Assembly: GCA_002256245.1 (NCBI GenBank)
Contig: NKIU01000014.1
Coordinates: forward strand, 1 to 64,000
DNA length: 64,000 bases
Direction of reading: 5' to 3'
From: Pseudorhodobacter sp. PARRP1
GTDB taxonomy: Bacteria > Pseudomonadota > Alphaproteobacteria > Rhodobacterales > Rhodobacteraceae
Shown: positions 1 to 7,102 of the stretch, piece after piece
Position numbering within the stretch: position 1 is the stretch's first letter
Layout: each line of letters starts with the position of its first letter
Notes under the pieces: model-generated
What the model was told of the DNA's origin: nothing
Seen by the model: the letters and a program-made list of their open reading frames with translations, nothing else
Databases searched by the model: none
Translations under genes and position numbers: made by a program

Positions 1-2
1 GT

Positions 3-1436
3 TTCGATGCGACGGCGACAACCAGCGGGCTTTATATCGGCGCGGGCGCGGGTGACGACAGTATTTTCATGGGGTCCGGTAATGATACCGTCTATGGCGG
101 GACCGGGGCCGATACGATCAGGGGCGGGGCCGGCAATGACGTGCTGTTCGGCGATGCCGGCAATGACACGCTGGACGGCGGCGCGGGCAATGACGCGCTG
201 AATGGCGGCAATGATGCCGATACCTTCCTGCTGACCGGCACAAACTTTGGGGCCGATACCATCACCGGCGGCGAAGGCGGCACGGATGCGGACACCATCG
301 ACACCAGCGGCGTCACCGGCAACATCAACGTCACCTTCAGCGGAGCCGAGGCGGGCGGGCTGACGTCGTCAACCGGCGGCACCGCGTCGTTCACCCAGAT
401 CGAAGCCATTGTCACCGGCACTGGCGACGACACCATCAATGCCGCGGCGAACACCGCGAACGCCAGCTATGCCACCGGCGCGGGCAATGACACGATCACG
501 GGCGGATCGGGGAATGAGACGCTGGACGGCGGTTCGGGCAATGACATGCTGTCCGGCGGTGGCGGCAATGACAGCATTCTTGGCGGCGCAGGCAATGACA
601 CGCTGATCGGTGGTGACGGGGCCGACAGCCTGTATGGCGGCGATGATCGCGACACGTTCTTCGTTGGTGCAAGCGACAGCGTTGACGGCGGCGAGGGCGG
701 TGACGACTACGATGTGCTTGACCTGACCAGCTATGGTTTTGCCGCCACCAACATCATCTACGACCCGCTGAACCATGAAAACGGCACGGTCGAGTTTCTG
801 GATGCGCAGGGCAATGTCATCGGCAAGATGACATTCCATAACATCGAGAAGGTCATCGCCTGTTTCACCCCCGGCACCATGATCCTGACCTCCGAAGGCA
901 AGGTTGCGATCGAAACCCTGGCCGAGGGCGATCTGGTGCTGACGCGCGACAACGGCTTCCAGCCCATTCGCTGGATCGGTCGGCGGCAACTGTCGGCGGC
1001 TGATCTGGTGGCGGCTCCGCAGTTCAATCCGGTGCAGATCGCGGTCGGAGCACTGGGCGCAGGGCTGCCCGAGCGGACGATGCAGGTCAGCCCGCAGCAC
1101 CGCATGTTGATCAACACGCCACGCGCCGAATTGCTGTTTGGCGAGGCCGAGGTGCTGGCCGCGGCGGTGCATCTGGTCGGCAAGGCGGGGATCACCCGCA
1201 TCACCCCGCGCGAGGTTTGCTATATCCATCTGCTGTTTGACGAACATCAGCTGATCTGTGCCGATGGTGCGTGGAGCGAAAGCTTCCAGCCAGGCCAACA
1301 CACGCTGGCCGGGATGGACGCAGCGCAACGCCAAGAGGTTTTCGCGCTGTTCCCCGCGTTGCAGACGGGTGCAAGCTATCCAGCGGCCCGCATGATGCTT
1401 AAGTCGAGAGAGGCGCATATCTTGCTGCACGCATAA
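3..1436 (+). CDS. RTX calcium-binding protein with C-terminal Hint domain (5' partial)
   Basis: The frame is open to the left edge, so the start lies outside the window; 477 residues are visible. Glycine/aspartate-rich RTX nonapeptides (GGxGxDxLx type, e.g. [10 protein letters not shown]) fill roughly the first 240 visible residues and would form calcium-bound beta-rolls. The last ~200 residues are a Hint (hedgehog/intein) module of the Hint_2 type, starting at the Cys of ACFTPGTMI, with RDNGFQPIRWIG and SPQHRML further on. RTX proteins of this kind are normally exported by type I secretion. The Hint domain may mediate autoprocessing; that is family inference. The downstream gene is a clear paralog: both share YDPLNHENGTVEF, PQHRML and SYPAARM blocks at the C terminus. 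No secretion genes are in the window. Confidence 0.9.
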   Translation, partial: FDATATTSGLYIGAGAGDDSIFMGSGNDTVYGGTGADTIRGGAGNDVLFGDAGNDTLDGGAGNDALNGGNDADTFLLTGTNFGADTITGGEGGTDADTIDTSGVTGNINVTFSGAEAGGLTSSTGGTASFTQIEAIVTGTGDDTINAAANTANASYATGAGNDTITGGSGNETLDGGSGNDMLSGGGGNDSILGGAGNDTLIGGDGADSLYGGDDRDTFFVGASDSVDGGEGGDDYDVLDLTSYGFAATNIIYDPLNHENGTVEFLDAQGNVIGKMTFHNIEKVIACFTPGTMILTSEGKVAIETLAEGDLVLTRDNGFQPIRWIGRRQLSAADLVAAPQFNPVQIAVGALGAGLPERTMQVSPQHRMLINTPRAELLFGEAEVLAAAVHLVGKAGITRITPREVCYIHLLFDEHQLICADGAWSESFQPGQHTLAGMDAAQRQEVFALFPALQTGASYPAARMMLKSREAHILLHA

Positions 1437-1529
1437 GCAGGCGCACCTGCGCGGCCGACCTCCCGTGTCTGATCTGACGCGGGCATTGTTGCCAAGACAG
1501 AAACTTACCCCGCTTCAGCCACATTTAGA

Positions 1530-1566
1530 CCATGCGGCATGGCTATTTTCAGATTGACTTAATCTG
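1530..1566. other. Two small inverted repeats between the RTX-Hint genes
   Basis: The 224-bp gap between the two RTX genes holds a 13-nt palindrome CCATGCGGCATGG (1530-1542) and, 7 bp later, CAGATT-5 nt-AATCTG (1550-1566). They sit about 95-130 bp before the start of the second gene, where an operator or promoter element would be expected. No convincing -35/-10 pair was seen. Function unknown. Confidence 0.3.
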
Positions 1567-1660
1567 GAATGGCCCCGCCCGTGTGTTTTTCTGATGCCAA
1601 AAACCTCTTCACAGCCGTCGCGCGCAGCCTTGCGTCGCGGCCCTGTAAGGAGCATTGAGC

Positions 1661-4600
1661 ATGGCGGTGCTGAATTCTGGCCTTGGCGGCACCTCTGGTT
1701 ATGGCGAGCAATCGTTCAAGACCACGGGCGGCTATACCGGATCGCTGGATGATGGCTCGCGGGTTGTCGATGTCAGCGGCGTGTTCGGCTCGGGCGGGAT
1801 GGATGTCTATGGCACCCGCTTTACCTCGATCTATGTCAACACCAACGGTCTGATCACCTTCAACTCGGCCCAACCCAGCTATACCCCGGCGGCGCTGACC
1901 ACGCTTGGCCAGCCCAGCCTTGCGCCGTTCTGGACCGATATCGACATCTCTAAGGGCGGCGATATCTATTGGGATATCGACGCCACCACCGGCCGGGTCA
2001 CCATCACCTGGCTGAACGTCGCGCCCTATACCGGCACCGGCACCAACAGCTTTCAGGTGGTGATCACCAATCTGGGTGGCGGCGATTTCGGTGTCGATTA
2101 CCTGTATAACTCGGTGGGCTTCACCAACGGTTACGCCGGGCAGGCCACGGTTGGCATTTCCAACGGCACCACCTCGCAGACCTTGCTGGAAGGCTCGGGC
2201 GATCCGGCGTTTCTGGTCACCTACGCAGGCAACGACTTTGACACCAACGATCCCGCTGGCGTCTATTCGATGCAGTTCGAGGCAGGCCAGGTCTTCTTGG
2301 GCGATGGCGTGGTCGATGGCACTGCGGGCAGCGATCTGATCGACACATCCTATGTCGGAGACCCCGACGGCGACCGCATTGATGCCAATGATGCCACCGG
2401 CTATGCGGGCACCACGGGCCAAGCCGATTACGTGCTGGCGGGTGCGGGCAACGATACCGTCAATTCCGGCCTCGGCAATGACATCGTCTATGGCGGCAGC
2501 GGCAATGATGTCGTCAACGCTGGCAGCGGCAATGACACCGTCTTTGGCGATGATGACAACGACAGTCTTGATGGCTCCAGCGGCAACGACGTGATCTATG
2601 GCGGCGCGGGCGATGACACGCTGTCGGGCGGCAGCGCCACCACCGGCACCACCTACACCCCCAGCTACACCGAAGTCACCACCGCGCTGCAATCGGTTGC
2701 GGGCACCAACGGGCGGGCGAACTTTACCGTCAACACCGTGTCCAGCGACAACCAGCTTTCCACCGGCACCTCGGGCACGCTGACCGGGTTTTTCTTGGGC
2801 AACACCGATGCGGTGGAAACCCACACCCACACCGCCAGCTCGCAACTGGCGGGCGGTCAGATCCTGTTCAACGCCATCAACGGCAATGAGACCCTGACCA
2901 TCGTCATCGACGGCGTCACCATCAACCTCAACACCGCAATTTCATCGGGGCTGGTGACGTTCAACGGCAACGGCGTTTATGCGATCAATGCCGCGGGGCA
3001 GGTGATCCGCATCGGCTCGGGCGCAAGTTCCACCACCAACGGCACGCTGACCATCAATGTGCCCTTCACCACGCTGTCGCTGACCTCGGGCGGCACCACC
3101 ACCGGCACGGCGGCGGGGCTTTATTACGAATTCTACGCCAACACCAACCCGCTGAACATCGCGGCCGAAGCTGCGGGCGACGACTATCTGTCGGGCGGTT
3201 TGGGCAATGACAGCCTGCTGGGCTATGATGGCACCGACACTCTGTTTGGCGATGAAGGCAACGATACGCTGGATGGCGGCAACGGTAATGACAGCCTGAG
3301 CGGCGGCATCGGGGATGACAGTGTTCTGGGCTCGGCGGGCAACGATACCCTGACCGGTGGCGACGGCCGCGACAGCCTTTACGGCGGCGCGGATGCCGAC
3401 AGCCTGACAGGCGATGCGGGCAACGATCTGCTTTACGGCGGTGACGGCAACGACAGCCTTGATGGCGGTGCCGACAATGACACGCTTTACGGCGATGCGG
3501 GCAATGACAGTCTGCTGGGCGGGGCGGGCGATGATCTGCTTTACGGTGGCGCAGGCAATGACACGCTTTTCGGCGGCGACGGCAACGACAGTCTCGACGG
3601 CGGTGCCGATGCCGACAGCCTGACAGGCGACGCTGGCAATGACACGCTGAACGGCGGCGCGGGGGCGGATGCGCTTTTCGGCGGCGCGGGCATGGATTAC
3701 GCCGACTACTCGGGTTCGGGCGCGGGGGTGACGGTTGATCTTGCGGCAGGCACCGGCCTTGGTGGTGATGCACAAGGCGATGTGCTGAACGGTATCGACG
3801 GCATCTTTGGCTCGGCCTTCGATGATACTTTGCTGGGCTACGATCCCGAAAGCACCGTGCCCGGCGATGTCTGGACCAACGTGCTGTATGGTGCGGCAGG
3901 CAACGACAGCATCGACGGGCGCGCAGGCTCGGACAGCCTTTACGGCGGCACCGGCAATGACACCGTGATCGGGGGCGCGGGCAATGATCTGGTCGATGGT
4001 GGCGACGGCAATGACAGCCTGACCGGCGATGCGGGCAATGACACGCTGCTCGGCGGCTTGGGTGACGACCGCCTGTATGGCGGCGCTGACAATGACACCC
4101 TGTCGGGCGATGCGGGCAATGATCTGCTTTATGGCGGGCTTGGCCTCGACTATCTGTCGGGCGGGGCCGACAACGACACGCTTTATGGCGATGATGGCGC
4201 TGATACGCTGGACGGCGGCGCAGGCGCTGATCTGCTGTTTGGCGGCGCTGGCAACGACAGCCTGCTGGGCGGCAGCGAAAACGATACGCTGAACGGCGAT
4301 GACGGCGATGACACCCTGCTGGGTGGCGCGGGCAACGACAGCCTCAGCGGCGGCTTGGGCAATGACAGCCTGCTGGGTGAGGCGGGCAATGATACCCTGC
4401 TTGGTGGCGACGGCAACGACACGCTCGACGGCGGCACCGAGGCCGATCTGCTTTATGGTGGCAACGGCAATGACACGCTGCTGGGCGGCAGCGAAAACGA
4501 CACGCTTTACGGCGACGCAGGCGAAGACAGCCTGTCGGGCGGCACCGGCCTTGATCAGTTGTTCGGCGGCGACGGCAACGACACCCTGCTGGGCGACGAC

Positions 4601-6253
4601 GGCAACGACACCCTCTCGGGTGATCTGGGCAATGACAGCCTGTTCGGCGGCCTTGGCAACGACCAGCTTTATGGCGGAGACGGCGCCGACACCCTGTTCG
4701 GCGATGCGGGCGATGACCCGCTGGACGGCGGGCAGGGCGCTGACAGTCTTGAGGGCGGTGACGGCAACGACTCGATCGTGGGCGGCGCGGGTGTGTGGAA
4801 TGACACGCTGGTGGGCGGCCTTGGCGACGACACCATCTGGGGCGGCGACGGCACCGATCTGGCCTATGGCGGCGACGGCAACGATTCAATCTCAACCGGG
4901 CTTGGCAATGACACCGTCTATGGCGGCGCGGGCAATGACACGCTTTCGGGCGCAGACGGCAACGATCTGCTTTACGGCGGCAGCGGAGACGACTCGCTGC
5001 GCGGCGGTATCGGCGACGATCTGCTGGATGGTGGCGATGGCAATGACATCTTGGACGGCGGCTCGGGCAACGACACCGTTCTGGGCGGCTTGGGCAACGA
5101 TACCATTCTGGCAGGCTCGGGCGACGACCAGCTGACCGGCGGCGACGGCGACGATTCCCTCAACGCCTCGCTCGGCAATGACACCGTGGACGCAGGTGCC
5201 GGCGACGACAGCATTGACGCAGCGTCCGGCAATGACCTTGTCTATGGCGGTGACGGGCAGGACAGCATCTTTGGCGGCGCCGATGCCGACACGCTTTACG
5301 GTGACGCGGGCAACGACCTTTTGTCGGGCGGTGACGGCGATGACCTGCTGTTCGGCGGGTTGGGGCGCGATGTGGTCGCGGGCGACGCAGGCAATGACAC
5401 CCTGCACGGCGGCGCGGGGGCCGACACGCTTTACGGTGGCACCGGCAATGATCTGTTCGTCGCCGAGGCGAATTCTGACATCTTTGGCGATGTGGTCGAT
5501 GGGGGCGAGAACACCGCTGACAACGATGTGCTTGACCTGACCTCTTGGGGCTGGGCGCGCACCAACATCCTTTACGATCCGCTGAACCACGAAAACGGCA
5601 CCGTCGAGTTTGTCGACTCGACCGGCCACGTGATCGGCACCATGACCTTTTCCAATATCGAAAAGGTCATTCCCTGCTTTACCCCCGGCGTGATGATCAC
5701 CACCCAGCGCGGCCCGGTCGCCGTGGAGGATCTGGCCGTGGGCGATCTGCTGGTGACACGCGACAATGGCCTGCAACCGATCCGCTGGATCGGCAGCCGC
5801 AGCCTTGGCCTTGGCGATCTGATTGCGCAGCCGCGCCTGCAACCGGTCAAGATCGGCCAAGGCGCGCTGGGCGGTGGTCTGCCGTTGCGCGACACGCTGG
5901 TGTCACCACAGCACCGGATGCTGATCGAAGGCGCGCTGCCCGAGATGCTGTTTGGCGAGGCCGAGGTGCTGGTGGCCGCCACCCACCTGACGACCCTGCC
6001 GGGCATAGCGCAGGTGCTGCCGCCGCGCGTCACCTATATTCACCTGCTGCTGGATCACCACGAAATCATCTGCGCCAACGGGGCATGGACCGAAAGCTTT
6101 CAACCCGCCGAACGGATGCTGAACGCGCTGGAAGACGGCCCGCGCGCCGAAATTGCGGCGCTGTTTCCCGAACTGGCACTGGACCACGCAAGCTATCCCG
6201 CAGCCCGCATGACGCTGAAAGCGCATGAAGCCAAGGTGCTGCTGTTGGCCTAG
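1661..6253 (+). CDS. Giant RTX adhesin-like protein: nidogen-like domain, RTX array, Hint domain
   Basis: A 1530-residue acidic protein. ATG 1661 is preceded by AAGGAG 8 bp upstream; the TTG at 1655 is less likely. Residues ~15-210 look like a nidogen-like (NIDO) extracellular domain (VNTNGLITF, APFWTDID, FQVVITN). RTX nonapeptides begin near residue 260, are interrupted at ~330-500 by a Thr/Ser-rich non-repeat segment (nt ~2640-3170), then run on as several dozen repeats to about residue 1290. The last ~200 residues are a Hint domain (PCFTPGVMI, RDNGLQPIRWIG, SPQHRMLI) paralogous to that of the preceding gene. Expected to be exported by type I secretion and to bind calcium outside the cell. 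Role in adhesion or biofilm is inferred from architecture only. Confidence 0.9.
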   Translation: MAVLNSGLGGTSGYGEQSFKTTGGYTGSLDDGSRVVDVSGVFGSGGMDVYGTRFTSIYVNTNGLITFNSAQPSYTPAALTTLGQPSLAPFWTDIDISKGGDIYWDIDATTGRVTITWLNVAPYTGTGTNSFQVVITNLGGGDFGVDYLYNSVGFTNGYAGQATVGISNGTTSQTLLEGSGDPAFLVTYAGNDFDTNDPAGVYSMQFEAGQVFLGDGVVDGTAGSDLIDTSYVGDPDGDRIDANDATGYAGTTGQADYVLAGAGNDTVNSGLGNDIVYGGSGNDVVNAGSGNDTVFGDDDNDSLDGSSGNDVIYGGAGDDTLSGGSATTGTTYTPSYTEVTTALQSVAGTNGRANFTVNTVSSDNQLSTGTSGTLTGFFLGNTDAVETHTHTASSQLAGGQILFNAINGNETLTIVIDGVTINLNTAISSGLVTFNGNGVYAINAAGQVIRIGSGASSTTNGTLTINVPFTTLSLTSGGTTTGTAAGLYYEFYANTNPLNIAAEAAGDDYLSGGLGNDSLLGYDGTDTLFGDEGNDTLDGGNGNDSLSGGIGDDSVLGSAGNDTLTGGDGRDSLYGGADADSLTGDAGNDLLYGGDGNDSLDGGADNDTLYGDAGNDSLLGGAGDDLLYGGAGNDTLFGGDGNDSLDGGADADSLTGDAGNDTLNGGAGADALFGGAGMDYADYSGSGAGVTVDLAAGTGLGGDAQGDVLNGIDGIFGSAFDDTLLGYDPESTVPGDVWTNVLYGAAGNDSIDGRAGSDSLYGGTGNDTVIGGAGNDLVDGGDGNDSLTGDAGNDTLLGGLGDDRLYGGADNDTLSGDAGNDLLYGGLGLDYLSGGADNDTLYGDDGADTLDGGAGADLLFGGAGNDSLLGGSENDTLNGDDGDDTLLGGAGNDSLSGGLGNDSLLGEAGNDTLLGGDGNDTLDGGTEADLLYGGNGNDTLLGGSENDTLYGDAGEDSLSGGTGLDQLFGGDGNDTLLGDDGNDTLSGDLGNDSLFGGLGNDQLYGGDGADTLFGDAGDDPLDGGQGADSLEGGDGNDSIVGGAGVWNDTLVGGLGDDTIWGGDGTDLAYGGDGNDSISTGLGNDTVYGGAGNDTLSGADGNDLLYGGSGDDSLRGGIGDDLLDGGDGNDILDGGSGNDTVLGGLGNDTILAGSGDDQLTGGDGDDSLNASLGNDTVDAGAGDDSIDAASGNDLVYGGDGQDSIFGGADADTLYGDAGNDLLSGGDGDDLLFGGLGRDVVAGDAGNDTLHGGAGADTLYGGTGNDLFVAEANSDIFGDVVDGGENTADNDVLDLTSWGWARTNILYDPLNHENGTVEFVDSTGHVIGTMTFSNIEKVIPCFTPGVMITTQRGPVAVEDLAVGDLLVTRDNGLQPIRWIGSRSLGLGDLIAQPRLQPVKIGQGALGGGLPLRDTLVSPQHRMLIEGALPEMLFGEAEVLVAATHLTTLPGIAQVLPPRVTYIHLLLDHHEIICANGAWTESFQPAERMLNALEDGPRAEIAALFPELALDHASYPAARMTLKAHEAKVLLLA
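2430..5460 (+). repeat. Long coding array of 27-bp RTX units
   Basis: About 3 kb of imperfect 27-bp units, each coding a GGxGNDxLx nonapeptide, with short recurring words such as ggcaatgacac and ggcggcgacggcaac. A non-repetitive block of ~530 bp (about 2640-3170) splits it. The repeats stay in frame and vary mostly at third positions and at the two variable residues, so this is a selected protein repeat rather than a satellite. It is a likely site of slippage, recombination and short-read misassembly. Confidence 0.85.
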
Positions 6254-6257
6254 CACC

Positions 6258-6302
6258 CGATTTCCGCCACGGAAATCGTGCCGGAATTTGAGACAAATTC
6301 CG
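6258..6302. repeat. Twin-hairpin intergenic element, copy 1
   Basis: Two adjacent hairpins: CGATTTCC/GGAAATCG (6258-6278) and CGGAATTT/AAATTCCG (6282-6302), separated by TGC. It begins 5 bp after the stop of the second RTX gene. The same layout recurs at 23227-23268 and 26730-26770, with a conserved joint CGTGYCGGAWTT. It could act as a transcription terminator or 3'-end stabiliser, but there is no T-tract. Confidence 0.6.
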
Positions 6303-6315
6303 CCCGCGCCTGCCA

Positions 6316-6909
6316 TCAACCTTCGGTCAAACGCCCGGCCCGCCATGCCGCCCAAGCCTCGGGCGTGTCCAGATCGGTCAGCGCGTGCTGATCGGGCAGG
6401 GCGATCAACCGGACCCGTGCGGCCTTGTGCTGCAAAATGCCCCGCGCCCCGGCGTCGCCGCGCAGGCCCTGTAAGTCTGCGCGCAAGTCTGCCGGAAAGA
6501 TCACCGGATGCCCCGGTCTGCCATCCGCAGTTGCACCGCGCCAAATGGCATCCGAGGCCTGATCGAAGGCGACGATCAGCAAGCGCAGATCATCCGTGGT
6601 AAGTTCCGGCATATCGGCAGGCAGGATCATCACGGCACCGGGCGCCGCCCGCGCCCCGGCGCGGATGGACGCGGCCATGCCCTCTTCTGCGTCCACCACG
6701 GTGAGCACGCCCACATCAAGGCCCGCCAAAACCTGCCGCCGCGCCGTATCCGATGACCGCAGGGCCACAATCACATGTCTGCATACCGCCCGCGCCATCT
6801 GCGCTTGCCTGCGCAGCATCGGCGTGCCGTCCACATCCTGCAACAACTTGTCGCCGCCGCGCATACGGCTGCTGGCTCCGGCGGCGGGGATCAGGATGGT
6901 CAGGGTCAT
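6316..6909 (-). CDS. MocA-like nucleotidyltransferase (NTP_transf_3)
   Basis: A 197-residue member of the MobA-like NTP transferase family. The N-terminal ILIPAAGASSRMRGGDKLL is the nucleotide-binding loop (LxxGxSxRMGxxK type), and ILPADMPELT supplies the metal-binding Asp. The segment RPGHPVIFP resembles the GHP motif of molybdenum cofactor cytidylyltransferases (MocA), which convert Mo-molybdopterin to the cytosine dinucleotide form for xanthine-oxidase-type enzymes. ATG at 6909 gives the canonical N terminus; the frame stays open further upstream but without family similarity. No Mo-enzyme genes adjoin it here, so the substrate is uncertain. One copy of a dispersed palindrome pair lies ~90 bp upstream of the start. 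Confidence 0.75.
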   Translation of the reverse strand: MTLTILIPAAGASSRMRGGDKLLQDVDGTPMLRRQAQMARAVCRHVIVALRSSDTARRQVLAGLDVGVLTVVDAEEGMAASIRAGARAAPGAVMILPADMPELTTDDLRLLIVAFDQASDAIWRGATADGRPGHPVIFPADLRADLQGLRGDAGARGILQHKAARVRLIALPDQHALTDLDTPEAWAAWRAGRLTEG

Positions 6910-6998
6910 CGGCAAAGGTTGGCGCAAAGCCAAACCCCGGTCAAGCGACCGGCGGGACCAAACCTTGCCGCGCGAAAACCGGGCCAACAGTGCAAAAA

Positions 6999-7073
6999 CC
7001 ACAACATGTTGTGGAAATCAGGCCGGGATAGCGTTGAAAAACACAAGTCTGTCCCCGCGGGGACAGATTTGTG
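6999..7073. repeat. Composite palindrome-pair repeat, copy 1
   Basis: Perfect 16-nt palindrome CCACAACATGTTGTGG (6999-7014), then 34 nt, then perfect 18-nt palindrome CTGTCCCCGCGGGGACAG (7049-7066). The second palindrome extends with one mismatch to a 32-nt inverted repeat (7042-7073). The centres are 51 bp apart. It lies between the start of the MocA-like gene and the stop of the dehydrogenase gene. An inverted copy with the same 51-bp geometry is at 58651-58720. Function unknown: paired protein-binding sites or RNA hairpins are both possible. Confidence 0.7.
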
Positions 7074-7102
7074 CGTCAAAAACTGCGGCGGAAGGGCTTG
7101 GA

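Noticed and set aside
2430-5460. Regular ~27-bp direct repeats, at first sight like a CRISPR array or minisatellite
   Set aside because: No repeat-spacer alternation; units are in one reading frame, code RTX nonapeptides and vary mainly at synonymous positions. They are protein repeats.
4892-5860. Long minus-strand open frames antiparallel to the RTX genes (also 369-1430 and 2942-3775)
   Set aside because: Low-complexity products mirroring the repeat, no RBS or domain. They follow from GC-rich third positions of the true plus-strand genes.
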